Source of the DNA: Closterium sp. Naga37s-1
Taxonomy: Eukaryota > Streptophyta > Zygnematophyceae > Desmidiales > Closteriaceae
Direction of reading: 5' to 3'
Length of the DNA stretch: 64,000 bases
Assembly (NCBI GenBank): GCA_947471745.1
Contig: CANJKZ010000060.1
Coordinates: 744,001 to 808,000 of the forward strand
Shown here: piece by piece, positions 1-11,616 of the stretch
How positions within the stretch are numbered: the first letter of the stretch is position 1
How the letters are laid out: the number at the start of each line of letters is the position of its first letter
Made by a program: the position numbers and the translations under genes
The notes under the pieces: model-generated
What the model saw: only the letters and a program-made list of their open reading frames with translations
Told to the model about the DNA's origin: nothing
Databases searched by the model: none

Positions 1-3000
1 TGTCGTGGTGGTTGGTACCACCGGGTCCATCCCATAATTCAGGAAGAATGGGGAGTGATTAGTCGTGCTAGGTGGTGCGTTGTTGAACGCGAACTCCAGC
101 ATGGCGAGTGACATTTCCCAGCGAGTTGGGTCGGGGCAGTTTGTCCTGATCAGCTGCTCCATCGTCTGATTCGTTCGCTCGGTCTGTCCGTCGGTTTGCG
201 GATGGTATGCCGATGAAAACTGTAGGTTTGTGCCGTACTGCGCCCACGTTTCCTTCCAAAATTTTAAAGTGGACTTTGGGTCCCTGTCGCTAACGATCGC
301 TGACGGGATTCCGTGCAGTCGCACGACGGTTGAGATGAAGAGGCGCGCAGTTTCTTCGGCTGTGATTGTTGTACGACACGGTGCGAAGTGTGCCATCTTC
401 GTAAAGCGATCGACGACGACGAGTACCGCGTCGTTCCCGGACGGCCCAGCTGGCAGCCCCGTGACGAAGTCCATCGTCACCTGTTGCCATGGTCGCTCGG
501 GTGGCTCCAGTGGTTGCAGCAATCCAGCTGGCCGCTGTCGTGTCAATTTCATGGCTTGGCACACCCTGCATGAGGACACATATCGCTGCACGTCGTTAGA
601 GGAATCAGGCCAGTAATATTGACGGTGCAACAGTTTCTGGGTTTTATCAACCCCGAAATGTCCGGAGAGGTTTGAATCGTGGACGTCTTGGATAAGGAGT
701 TCACGCAGCAGCCGGTAAGCGGGAACCCAAATCCGGTCAGTTCCGGCCTTTAGGTAATAGTTCCCCTTTTGCGTCGTTGCCTGCTGGTGATTTCCAGTCG
801 TGAAGTACGGGTCCGTAGTGTAGCCGTGGGTGAATAGTCCCGTAAGTAGTGGGTTCGAGTGGGTGATGAGTACTGCAGCGGATTGAACTGTTGGTCGGGT
901 AAGGGCGTCGGCGATGTTATTCGCCCCTTTCTTGTACGTGATGTGGTAGGTGAAGTGGCTCTCCATGTAATCGAGCCAACGAACTTGTCGCACGCATGTA
1001 TAATTGCGAGCATCTCCTTGTCGCGTATCGGGTAGTTGCGCTCGGCAGACTGCAGCTTGCGTGACTCCTAGGCAATCGGCTGCAGCCCGTCTCCGAAATC
1101 CTGGAGGAGTACCGCTCCGATGGCGAAATCTGAGGCGTCGGTGATGATGACTTCGAACGGCTTCGATGGATCGGCGATGCATAGAACCGGAGGGGATACC
1201 AGAAAATCCTTCAGTTCCTGAAAAGCCGCCTCTGCTTCCTCCCCCCACACAAAATTGATGTCCTTGTGCAGCAGGTCGGTTAGCGGGCCGGTTATCCCCG
1301 CCATATTCGGGATAAACCTCCTGGCATAATTCACGAACCCCAGAAAACTCTGAAGTTCCGTGATGTTAGTCGGGGACTTCCACTCCTGTATAGCCTTGAT
1401 TTTCGCCGGGTCGATTTTTATTCCGTCGCGGGAGATGACGTGTTCCAAAAACTCCAACTCTTGCTTAAAAAACTCGCACTTAGAGCCTTTGGTGATGAGG
1501 CGGTTCTCCTGTAGCCGCTGAAAATTCGCGTCGATGTCGCGGAGGTGTTGTTCTCTTGTCCTGCTAAAAATCAAAATATCGTCCAAGTAGACGATAACAC
1601 ACTTGTCAAGAAATTCCCTGAAAACTCGGTTCATGGTCAGTTGAAAAGTTGACGGCGCATTTGTGAGGCCGAACGGCATCACTTGGAATTCGTAGCTTCC
1701 GTAGCGGGTGCGGAACGCGGTCTTGTAATAATCCTCTGCGAAGACCCGTATCTAATGGTAACCGCCACGTAAGTCGATTTTCGAGAAGTAGCGAGCGCCG
1801 CGAAGTTGGTCGAGGAGGTCGTCGGTGCGTGGGATTGGGTAGCGAAACTTGATTGTAACCCGGTTGAGCGCGCGATAATCAATACACATGCGAAGCCCAC
1901 CGTCCTTTTTCGGGGTGAATAGGATCGGGGCCGCGTAGGGAGACGCGCTGGGTCTGATAAACCCCTTCTCCAACAAGCCATCAAGTTGGCTTCGCAGCTC
2001 CTCGAGTTCCGGTTGGGTCAACCGCCACTGTGTACGAACAGTCGGCTGCGCGCCAGGTTCCAGCTGTATTTTGTGGTCCTCGGGTCGTTCGGGTGGCAGT
2101 CCAGGTGGCAGGTCGTCGGGGAAGATGTCCGGGTACTGTCGTATCAGCTCTGCTACATCCGGCGGTACAGCTGCACACAGCTTCTCGATGTCTTGTCCGT
2201 CGGTGTCGGTTGCCAACTCGCATAAGCATACAGCGTACAGCTGCGCGCCCCTGTTGAAGTGGCGAGCTATAGTGATAGCTTTGACGCACGGGGCTTGGAT
2301 GTAGTCAGGTGTCCATGCAGGCAGTTTAACTAGCCCCTCGTGCTTGTTGATGCAGCACGATCCCGTTGTCCAGTCGATGACGGGGTTGTGCCGTCGCAGC
2401 CAATCACGTCCCAGCAGCACGTCGCAGCCATCCAGAGTCGTCGCGAGAAACTTCATGCTGAAGCCGAAAATGTCGCCGCACTCAATCCTCACCGTCCGTG
2501 TTTCTTCCAAAATCGCCAGAGGTGTCCCATCCACGAGGCGAGCGTCAATTTCGGGCAGACACCTGTCAAGTTGCAGCTTGCATTTTTTTGCTGTCGCCAA
2601 GTTGAAGAGGCTATGGCTGGCCCTTCCGTCGACGAACATTTTCAGAGTAATTTTTAACGCTGTGCCAACGACCAGCACAGGGTGATCCACATGATTATCC
2701 CCGTTATTTGGCCGAGTGCGATCGATTGCATGAATCGGAACCACTACTCGGTGGGGATGTTGGTGTTCGTGTGACGAAGCATAGTCAGTAAGGGGCCCGT
2801 AAATTACTGACTCTTCCCATTTCCCTGCTCCCTCCTATCGTTCCCCTGGGCATTCTCTTGCAAAGTGACCCGTCTTCCCACACTTAAAACACGTCCCTGC
2901 AAAGGGGCGGTCCGGTGCGTGGACTCCGTTGATTGTGGCCCGTTGGGTCTGTCCACGAAAACGGATTCCCTCCCGGGAACCTGCCCTCGCATACTGCATC

Positions 3001-3101
3001 AACGCGTTTGTAGACTCAGCTAACCGTATGGCTTCCAGAAACGAAGTCGGGCGGCATCGACGCACCTCGTACTGTATCTCATATTTCAGGCCGCCGATGT
3101 A
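1..3101 (-). pseudogene. Ty3/gypsy gag 3' end and pol, degenerate
   Basis: Read on the minus strand this is the 3' part of a Ty3/gypsy gag-pol. A CCHC knuckle (CFKCGKTGHFAREC) lies at about 2860-2905 and closes Gag. Next comes a protease region at about 2600-2744 in which the expected D-S/T-G reads DGRAS. Reverse transcriptase follows ([19 protein letters not shown], then YLDDIL near 1572-1589), then RNase H at about 900-1200. The integrase has a zinc-binding head at about 560-660 and a core containing VVVDRFTKMAHF, SDRDPKF and TDGQTERTN, running to about position 50. In-frame stops lie at 1752-1754 (a Gln position) and about 1068-1070, and a frameshift lies near 960-980. The missing 3' LTR lies left of the window. 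The Gag start is displaced to 10434-11163 by copia-1. Clearly a non-autonomous relic. Confidence 0.9.
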
Positions 3102-3106
3102 TTTAT
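3102..3106. other. Target-site duplication, left of copia-1
   Basis: TTTAT directly before the TG of the copia-1 5' LTR; the same five bases follow the 3' LTR at 10429-10433. This is the 5-bp duplication expected of a Ty1/copia integrase and fixes the element's ends. Confidence 0.95.
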
Positions 3107-3241
3107 TGTCAGAACATACATATAGCTTATGCTGTTGTGTAGGCTATAGTGGGGTATCCCATGGGGGGTACAACCCAATTAGGGTTTCCTATATGTACTC
3201 ACTTCATTCATAGTTCATCCATTCGCTTTCTCCTTTTCTCA
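3107..3241 (+). repeat. Copia-1 5' LTR
   Basis: 135 bp, TGTCAG...TCTCA. It contains TAGGCTATAGTGGGGTA and a GGGGTACAA...TAGGGTT block. These are also present in the copia-2 LTR and, as a degenerate version, in the 5' LTR of copia-3. Confidence 0.95.
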
Positions 3242-3253
3242 TGGAATCAGAGC
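3242..3253 (+). other. Copia-1 primer-binding site
   Basis: TGGAATCAGAGC abuts the LTR. It differs by one base from TGGTATCAGAGC, the usual plant copia site complementary to the initiator-Met tRNA 3' end. Confidence 0.85.
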
Positions 3254-3339
3254 AGGTCCCCTCCTAGGGACTGTTTCTAGGGCCCACCGAAGCGCGCCCC
3301 GAGGCGCGCTTTCTTTTTTTTAGCGACCCTCCGTGTCGC

Positions 3340-4090
3340 CCCTAGCGGCCCGTTGCGCCGCCCTCACCTACGCGGCCCCACCGCCCTCACGTCGCGGCCC
3401 CGCCGCCCTCACGTCGCGGCCTCGCCGCCCTTGCCTACGCGGCCCCGCCGCCCTCACCTGCGCGGCCCCGCCGCCCTCACGTTGCGGCCCCGCCGCCCTC
3501 ACTTCGCGGCCCCGCCGCCCTCACCTACGCGGCCTCGCCGCTCTTGCCTACGCGGCCCCGCCGCCCTCACCTTCGCGGCCCCGCCGCCCTCACTTCGCGG
3601 CCCCGCCGCCCTCACCTACGCGGCCTCGCCGCCCTTGCCTTCGCGGCCTCGCCGCCCTCACGTCGCGGCCTCGCCGCCCTTGCCTACGCGGCCCCGCCGC
3701 CCTCACTTCGCGGCCCCGCCGCCCTCACCTACGCGGCCTCGCCGCCCTTGCCTTCGCGGCCTCGCCGCCCTCACCTACGCGGCCCCGCCGCCCCACTTCG
3801 CGGCCCAGCCGCCTATCCTCACCGGCCCCGCCGCCTATCCTCACCGGCCCCGCCGCCTACGACCGCCGAGCCGCCCTGCCGCCGAGCCGCCCAGCAGCCG
3901 AGCCGCCCGGGAGCCGAGCCGCCCTGCTGCCGAGCCGCCCTGCCGCCGAGTCGCCCGGGAGCCGAGCCGCCGAGCCGCCCTGCCGCCGAGCCGCCCTGCC
4001 GCCGAGCCGCCCGGGAGCCGAGCCGCCCAGCAGCCGAGCCGCCGAGCCGCCGAGCCGCCGGGCCGCCCTACTGCCGAGCCGCCCGACCTG
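3340..4090 (+). repeat. GC-rich tandem-repeat leader of copia-1
   Basis: Between primer site and gag ATG lies about 900 bp. At 3340-3800 it is an irregular tandem array of GCGGCCCCGCCGCCCTCAC-like units; at 3860-4090 it is GCCGAGCCGCCC-like units. Several frames stay open only because the composition lacks stops, so no protein is proposed. Copia-2 has an analogous but differently sized leader at 47336-48260. Confidence 0.85.
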
Positions 4091-4166
4091 CCCTGCCTGG
4101 TGAGCACAGCACCACTGTTACTGCGTGCCCCTCCCCTACTGCTTGCACTGCTACACTGTCGTCGTC

Positions 4167-7100
4167 ATGGCTACCCCTAGTGTCCTCGCTTTTGACGCTG
4201 AGGGTCGAGCCATTGACTTTGAGGTCTGGGTCGACGACCTGCAGCTGTTCTTACAGTGCGATAGGACGGACGGTCTTTCCCTCTTTGACCTCACCTCTGG
4301 CGCCTCTCCTGCCCCTGCTGCTGATGCTGACCCCACTGTTCGCTCTCAGTGGGCCACCCGCGATGCTGCTGCACGTCTTGCTGTGCGTCGCCACCTGCCT
4401 ACCACTGAGCGCGCGCACTTTAGTCAGTACAAGAGTGCTCAGACCTTGTACGACGCTGTAGTTGCGCGCTACTCTTCCCCTGCCACTGCTGCCCTGAGCC
4501 GCCTCATGCTACCGTACCTCTTTCCTGACCTTGCTGCCTTTCCCACTGTCGCTGACCTCATTACGCACCTCCGCACTAGTGACACTCGCTACCGCGCCGC
4601 CCTTCCTGCTGAGTTCTGCGCCAAGAACCCCCCCCCCATGTACATCACTCTCTATTACATAGTCACACGCCTCCCTGACTCCCTTCACGTAGTCAGGGAC
4701 CACTTCCTCTCAGTCTGTCCCACCACTCTCACTGTCGATCTCCTCGAGAAGTCCCTCCTGGCGGCGGAGAAGAGCATCGTCGCTGTAGGAGCCTCTCGTG
4801 GTGACCCTCGCACCCCCATCTTTGAGGGGTGTTCTCCTTCCCCCCTGCTGCCCTCTGTTGCCTCTGCTGCTGCTGCCGACCTGCTTGGTCTTGAGTCGGT
4901 CTGCGCGGCGTCTGCCCCTAGCGGGAGACGCCGCCCTGGCAGGGGCAAGGGGGGCAAGGGCGCGGGTGGAACTGGAGGGGGCGGTGGAGGTGGCGGTGGA
5001 GGCGGCGGAGGGAGTGGGAGTGGCGGTGGGAGTGGTGGCGGGGGCGGTGGTGGCGGTGGCAGCAGCGGAGGAGGAGGCGGTGGTGGCGGCAGCGGTGGGA
5101 GCGGAGGCAGCGGTGGTGGTGGAGGTGGAGGCGGCGGTGGCGGAGGGGGTGGAGCTGGTCGGGGTGGTGCCCCGCAGCGTAGCGGCTCTGGTGGTGGCCA
5201 GCGTCAGCAGCAGCAGCAGCAGCAGCAGCGTTCGCGGGACATCCCCCCGCCCCAGCAGCTCCGTGAGTGGTACACGCAGCGTCAGCGGGGTGGGGGTTTT
5301 GGTCCGTGCACCTACGTCCTTCGTTCCGGCGACCGCGCGGGTGAGCAGTGTGGGGGTGCCCACCCCACCCAGCGCTGCTTTGGCCGCCTGACGGACGCTT
5401 GGCGTCAGCAGTTCCCCGAGGCTGGTGAGATTCCCCGTTGGGGAGAGCTGTCTAGGGCTGGCGTAGCTATCTTTGATCTTGACTTTGATGCTATCCTTGC
5501 TGCCATGTATGCTGTGACTATTAGTGAGGAGGGTGACTGTTACCGGTGTTTCCCGCCCGACCCGGGCATTGGTACTGCTGCGCTAGGTACTTCTGCGGCT
5601 GCTGCTCTAGGTGCCAGTGCGTCTGCACTCTCAGGTACTGGTGAGGCTGCGCTCTCAGGTACTGCGTCGGCTTCGGCCTCCCTCACCTTCACGCTTGACT
5701 CAGGGGCTTCTCGCTCCTTCTTTCGAGACCGCACCACACTCACGCCGCTTGGCCGGCCGGTTGCAGTCTCCCTGGCTGACCCCTCTGGGGGTCCTGTCCT
5801 CTCTCACTTCTCCACTGTCCTCCCGTGTCCGGCTGCCCCCTCGGGCACCTTGTCTGGTCTGTACCTCCCCTCGTTCTCGACGAACTTGGTGAGTGGTGCT
5901 GACCTGCAGGATGCGGGGGTTCACCAGTTTACTCCTGCGAGTCAGCGGGTGACCCACTGCTCGGACGCCCGCACAGGCCGACACCTGGCCACGTTTTCGC
6001 GTCGGCCGGGGTCGAGTCTCTACACCCTGACCACTGAGTCTCCTCCTGTCCCTGCGTCTGGCCAGGTAGCTGCGTCGGGTCAGGTGTTTGCTGCTGCGTC
6101 CAGGTCTGGTCCTGAGTCTGCCCCCTGCTCGTGTCGCCGCCTGTCTCAGGAGACCCTCCTGTGGCACCACCGTCTTGGCCACCCCTCCTTGCCTCGTCTT
6201 CGGGGCATGGCTTCCCGTGTCCTTGTCTCTGGTCTTCCCCGGTCTCTCCCTCCCCTTCCTTCGGGACCTGGACCTTCCTGTGTCCCCTGTGTCGAGGGGC
6301 AGCTCCGGGCTGCCCCTCACTCCTCCCAGTTTCCCCCGACAGAGGCTCCTCTGCAGACGCTTCACATGGACGTGTGGGGCCCGGCCCGCGTCCGTGGGCA
6401 GGGTCACGAGCGCTACTTCCTGCTGGTGGTTGACGACTACTCGCGTTACACCACAGTCTTCCCCTTGCGCAGCAAGGGTGATGTCACTGAGGTGTTGATC
6501 GACTGGATCCGCGCAGCTCGTCTCCAGCTCAGGAGGAGCTTCGGCTCGGACTTTCCTGTTCTGCGTCTGCACTCTGACCGAGGTGGAGAGTTCTCCTCTG
6601 GCCTTCTGCGAGCCTACTGTCGTGCACGAGGCATCCGCCAGACCTTTACGCTTCCGGACTCTCCACAGCAAAATGGGATTGCTGAGCGCCGCATTGGCAT
6701 GGTCATGGACGTCGCTCGTACGTCCATGATGCATGCGGCTGCCCCCCATTTTCTGTGGCCGTTTGCGGTTCGGTACGCGGCGCATCAGATCAACCTTCAC
6801 CCCAGGGTCTCCCGGCCGGAGACCTCCCCAGCTCTGCTGTGGACGGGGAAGGTCGGCGATGCGTCTGCGTTCCGTGTCTGGGGATCTCGGGCGTTTGTCC
6901 GCGACTTGTCTGCGGACAAGCTGTCCCCTCGTGCTGCTCCCTGTGTCTTCCTCGGCTTCCCCCCTGACGCCCCAGGGTGGCAGTTCTACCACCCCTCCTC
7001 TCGTCGTGTTCTGTCCTCCCAGGACGTCACGTTCGACGAGTCAGTCCCCTTCTACCGCCTCTTCCCCTACCGCACTCCTTCCCTCCCCCCGCCACCGCAC

Positions 7101-10086
7101 TTCCTTGTGCCAGGTCCCCCCCCCGGTAGACCCCCTTCCCCCTCAGGGTCCTGCCCCTTCAGGTGTGTCCCAGGTAGACGCGGTCGAGCCGGTCGAGGTT
7201 GCTGGTGACTCTGGTCCTGCTGCGGGTGCTGAGCCTGGGGATGCTGACTCTGGGGGTGCTACGCGCGTGGGTGCTGAGCCTGGGGGTGCTGAGCCTGGGG
7301 GTGCTGAGTCTGGGGGTGCTGAGCCTGGGGGTACTGCGACTGGGGGTGCTGCGCCTGGGGGTGCGGAGTCTGGGGGTGCTGAGCCTGGGGGTGCTGCGAC
7401 TGGGGGTGCTGAGCCAGGGGGTGCTGCGTCTGGAGCTGCTGAGCCTGGAGCTGCGGAGCCTGCGGCCACTGGACCTCCCCTTGTGGCGTCTGGCGGTGCG
7501 GGACCTGGCGGTTCTCCGGGTGCTTCGCCTCGGCGAGAGCCCCTCTCTCCACAGGAGCTGCGCGAGTGGTTTGCTCGCCGCTGGAGACGTACTGCTGGAG
7601 CTGGAGCTCCTTCGGCTGCTGAGGGTACTTGTGCCGCTGGTCCCGGAGCTGCTGGGCCCTCGGGTCCGCCTGGAGCTGGAGCTGCTGCGGGTGTTGGTGC
7701 TGAGACTGCTGCTGTCCTTCCTGGCGGTGGCCCTGCTGCGGGTGCTGCTTGTGCTGCTGGAGGTCCTCCCGCTGGAGGTGCGGTTGGCGCTGGTGCTGCT
7801 GCTGAGGGTGCTGTCCCTGCTGTGTCTGGAGTCGCCGCGCGGCCTCGGCCGTACTTCGTTCCCCTCCTACAGCAGGTTCTTGGTCTTTCTCCTCCTGCAG
7901 CGTGTCCACCGCCTGTTCAGTCACAGTCCCAGTTAGAGCCCGCCTCCCCACTTCCTGCTCCCTCTCCTTACACTGGTCCCACTGGAGGTCTTGCTGAGCG
8001 TCGTGAGCCTGCGTCTCGTCCTGCGTCGCCTGTTCGTGCTGCTCGCGCTAGTGGTCGCGGTTCGCGTCAGCGTCCTCCTCCTGTCCCTGGCACGCACCGG
8101 ATGTCTTTGCGTCCGTCCACTGCTCCTCTGCGTGCCCCTTTGCCTTCTCCTCCTGAGTCCTCCCTTCCTGCACTTACCGACCCAGAGTCCGACTCTCTTC
8201 GTGCTGCTAGTCCTACTGCCACACGTCTCCTTGCTACTGTCGTCACTGACCCCTCTTTTGAGTCCACTGCTGCGTCTGCGCTTGTTGCTGAGCTCGTCGA
8301 CTTTGCTGCTCGCTGTCGTCTAGACTACGCTGCCGGTCTTGTTGCTGAGTCTGCGTCTGTCTGTCCTCCGTCCGTCGGGGGTGAGTGTGCTCTTGGCACA
8401 GACGTCCTTGAGGACAGGCAGGAGGAGTTCCAGTGTCTGGCTGCTGCTTCACCTCATCTCGCGTCCGTACTACTTGCCCCTGAGGGAGACCCGGATGCAC
8501 TAGACATCCCGACTCCGCGCTCTTACGCGGAGGCCGTAGAGGGTCCCTACTCCTCTCAGTGGCAGGCAGCTATGGATGCAGAGATGGCGTCCTGGAAGTC
8601 CACAGGCACCTACGTTGACGCGGTTCCCCCTCCTGGGGCGAACATCGTCAGTGGCATGTGGATCTTCAGGGTGAAGCGGCCGCCGGGCTCTCCACCTGTC
8701 TTCAAGGCGCGGTACGTCGCTCGTGGCTTCAGTCAGCGGCAGGGAGTTGACTACTTTCAGACCTTCTCTCCCACCCCGAAGATGACCACTCTTCGGGTGC
8801 TACTGCACATAGCCGCTCAGCGCGACTACGAGCTCCACTCTCTTGACTTCAGCACTGCTTTCTTGCAGGGTAGCCTGCACGAGGAGATCTGGCTGCGCCG
8901 TCCACCTGGCTTCACTGGGACTTTCCCTCCTGGCACCCAGTGGAGCCTCCGACGGCCAGTCTACGGTCTCCGCCAGGCACCGCGTGAGTGGCACGACACA
9001 CTGAGGACTACGCTTGCGGCTCTTGGGTTTGCTCCCTCTACTGCTGACCCGTCGTTGTTTCTGCGCACCGACACTTCTTTGCCGCCGTTCTACATCCTCG
9101 TGTACGTCGACGACTTGGTCTTTGCCACAGCTGACACTGCTGGACTAGCCTACGTGAAGTCCGAGCTGCAGAAGAGACACACGTGCACAGACCTGGGTGA
9201 ACTGCGCAGCTACCTTGGCTTGCAGATCACTCGGGACAGAGCACGCCGCACCATTACCTTGACTCAGTCACACATGGTGCAGCAGGTCCTTCAGCGCTTC
9301 GGCTTCACGTACTCCTCGCCTCAGGCCACTCCTCTGTCTACTCGCCACTCGCTCTCAGCTCTGCCTTCGGATGAGTCCGTAGAGTCGAGTGGCCCGTACC
9401 CAGAGCTTGTTGGTTGCCTCATGTACCTGATGACCTGCACACGACCTGACCTTGCATACCCTCTTAGCATTCTTGCACGCTATGTTGCTCCTGGGAGACA
9501 CCGACCAGAGCACATGGCTGCAGCGAAGAGGGTGTTGCGCTACTTGTGCAGTACGTCGGGCATGGGGCTAGTGCTTGGAGGGCGGAGTCCAGTGGTCCTC
9601 ACTGGGCACGCGGACGCTTCTTGGGCTGACGACCAGGCTACGCAGCGGTCGTCGCAGGGTTACACCTTCAGTCTTGGTTCCGGCTCTGTCTCGTGGCGGG
9701 CTACACGCTCGTCCTCTGTTCTCGGCTCCAGTTGTGAGGCTGAGATCTATGCCGGGGCCATGGCTGCACAGGAGCTTCGCTGGCTCACCTACCTGCTGAC
9801 TGACCTTGGAGAGCCGCCTCGTTCTCCTCCAGTGCTGTACGTAGACAACAAGGCCATGCTGGCCTTGTGTCGAGAGCAGCGCTTGGAGCACAGAACGAAG
9901 CACATTGCTCTCCGTTACTTTCTTGCTCGTGAGCTGCAGCAGCGTGGTCAGTTGCGACTTGCGTACGTGGCCTCTCAGGCCAACACTGCTGATGTGTTCA
10001 CCAAGGCACTTGCGCCTTGTGACCATCAGCGCTTCTGCACTCAGCTGGGTCTTGTACCTGTCTTGCCTCACTTGCTCTCCTCTTGA
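4167..10086 (+). pseudogene. Copia-1 gag-pol with one frameshift
   Basis: The polyprotein begins MATPSVLAFDAEG at 4167 and ends at 10084-10086. In order: an UBN2-like Gag; a glycine-rich stretch (about 4970-5160); a glutamine run (about 5205-5230); a Cys/His segment (CTYVL...RCFGRL); the protease signature DSGAS near 5698; WHHRLGHPS of the pre-integrase zinc region; an integrase core (VDDYSRY, DRGGEF, QQNGIAERR); reverse transcriptase with YVDDLV near 9103-9120; and RNase H with ADASW near 9610. A run of nine C at 7116-7124, against eight in copia-2, shifts the frame between integrase and reverse transcriptase. Apart from that single base both halves are open, so the break is recent or could be a sequencing error. 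Confidence 0.92.
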
Positions 10087-10280
10087 CCTTGCTTGTACTG
10101 TCACATATATATACCTGCTCTTGCTTGTCTAGCTCTATATATATATGTGTGCACTCCTGCATGTGAACTGGCCTTGTGGCCTTGTCGTTGTGCTCGGACT
10201 GTGTGGTGACTTTGTGATCCACCCTGAGCTTGCTGTGCTTTGTGTGACTGGTCTTGTGACCCCTTGTTCTCCCCCACTTT

Positions 10281-10293
10281 GCCTATGGGGGTG
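10281..10293 (+). other. Copia-1 polypurine tract
   Basis: TATGGGGGTG directly precedes the 3' LTR, the normal position for plus-strand priming. The same string precedes the copia-2 3' LTR at 54488-54497. Confidence 0.7.
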
Positions 10294-10428
10294 TGTCAGA
10301 ACATACATATAGCTTATGCTGTTGTGTAGGCTATAGTGGGGTATCCCATAGGGGGTACAACCCAATTAGGGTTTCCTATATGTACTCACTTCATTCATAG
10401 TTCATCCATTCGCTTTCTCCTTTTCTCA
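10294..10428 (+). repeat. Copia-1 3' LTR
   Basis: 135 bp, one visible difference from the 5' LTR. Followed by the TTTAT duplication at 10429-10433. Confidence 0.95.
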
Positions 10429-10433
10429 TTTAT

Positions 10434-11163
10434 CTAACCGCTCTGCTTCCGCCATGTCGTCCACTTGGTCAGCAAAGGCCATAAACGACGCCGTGTAGTC
10501 TTGAACAGATGCCATCTGCGACCAGTTACGCAGCTTCATGCGAGCTTGCTCCGAAACAGATACGTGCTCAAAGCGATCCCGTAAGGCTGCGCCTCACTCC
10601 TTCCACGTGCGTATCTTGGTCACTCCGAAGATTGAGGTTGCCCCTTGATTAGCCGATGTCAAGGTCCCATCTGCCGCATGTGTCACACCTGTCGGAGTCC
10701 CTGTGTCCAAGGTATGGCGCCGCCATTCAAGCGCTGCGCCTCGAAGTAAAGAAACCGCGTAATTAATACGCGTGGCATCGTCGTAGACGTTCGCTGCAGT
10801 GAAGAAGACTTCAATGCTGAACAGCCACCCCTTCAATGTAGTCGTCTTGTCCGTGGGATTGAACTGGGGCGGGTTCGCAGGTTTAATCTTGATCGTCGTA
10901 ACTGCAACTGGCGTCGTTGCCGCTCGCTGCATGTCTTCCTCTTCGAAGCCACGTGTGAGCGCGTCCAAAGGATTGCTCATCGCTTGACTGTTGCCTTCAC
11001 CTTCTTCATCGGGCGACTCCTGACGCGTTTCACCTCGCGTCTGGCGTAGCTCGGTGTTTTCCACACGTATTGTTGTCACTTCTGCCGAAAGATTCTGCAC
11101 TGTTGCTTGTAACTCCTGCATTTGCGCCATCATCTTGTTCAACGCTTCCTGGTCCTGGTCCAT
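10434..11163 (-). pseudogene. Ty3/gypsy gag, 5' part
   Basis: Minus-strand Gag beginning MDQDQEALNKMMAQMQEL at 11163, with a coiled-coil-like start. It continues through a region typical of gypsy Gag (PPQFNPTDKTTTLKGWLFSIE, then ATRINYAVSLLRGAALEW). This frame stops near 10594, and other-frame Gag sequence runs to 10434, where copia-1 interrupts. The zinc-knuckle part lies beyond the insertion at 2835-3101. Removing copia-1 and one TTTAT copy rejoins the two parts. Confidence 0.85.
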
Positions 11164-11351
11164 GAGTCGCACGCTTCGTTTGGTGGGCAGAGGGGTATCC
11201 GTGGCCTTGCAGGCAAGAGGAAAGAAAAAACAATCGGAGTCGGGCAGGTTAGAGTTAACTAACCTTGCAGCCAACCGTTTTGCAGTCCTCTTTACCAAGC
11301 CAACCCGTGCCACCAAACTACCCTCGAAAAGCGGGGTGAACTAGGAAAGTA

Positions 11352-11363
11352 GCTCTGATGCCA
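11352..11363 (-). other. Gypsy primer-binding site
   Basis: On the minus strand TGGCATCAGAGC, one base from the initiator-Met primer site, lies between Gag and the presumed 5' LTR. The LTR would start at 11366 on the plus strand (TGTTATGAG), two bases away. Confidence 0.75.
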
Positions 11364-11365
11364 GG

Positions 11366-11616
11366 TGTTATGAGTTGTAATGGAGAGTGCGCGGAATAAC
11401 GACTAACGAAGCTGTGACTTAATGAACTGTCGATTACAATGAAGGCACGCGACTATATAGTGAATACCCTAGCTAGGAGGGAACCTCGGGAAACGAGGTT
11501 GGGTGCAGGTTTGGCGACGGAAAGCCGAAGGCGACGCGGAGGAGCCTCGGCATCGTTGATGTCGGCCGAACGTGCAAGTCTGAAAATCGGGGTTGTACGC
11601 GTAGCAGTCAACCCCG
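11366..11616 (-). repeat. Probable gypsy 5' LTR (outer edge undetermined)
   Basis: Sequence outside the primer site, starting TG on the plus strand. The partner LTR is left of the window, so the outer boundary cannot be fixed. It may end near 11616 or continue on both sides of the inverted-repeat element at 11621-12044. Confidence 0.45.

Larger units (their letters stand above)
3107..10428 (+). mobile_element. Copia-1: Ty1/copia LTR retrotransposon nested in gypsy gag
   Basis: A complete 7.3-kb element: 135-bp LTRs (3107-3241 and 10294-10428) beginning TG and ending CA, a TTTAT target-site duplication, a primer site, a long GC-rich leader, a gag-pol frame and a polypurine tract. The two LTRs differ at one position that I can see (G versus A in CATGGGGGG / CATAGGGGG), so insertion was recent. 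It landed in the gag of a minus-strand gypsy element, whose reading resumes at 10434. The body is nearly the same as copia-2 (47136-54622), but the LTRs of the two are quite different. Confidence 0.95.

Noticed and set aside
3333..4461. Three overlapping 250-300-codon frames in the copia-1 leader
   Set aside because: Pure GC-rich repeat without stops in any frame; no start context or conserved domain, and the copia-2 leader does not preserve them.
7199..7951. Leu- or Gln-rich frames on both strands
   Set aside because: Shadows of the Ala/Gly/Glu/Pro repeat in copia-1 pol (a similar shadow occurs at 51428-52102).
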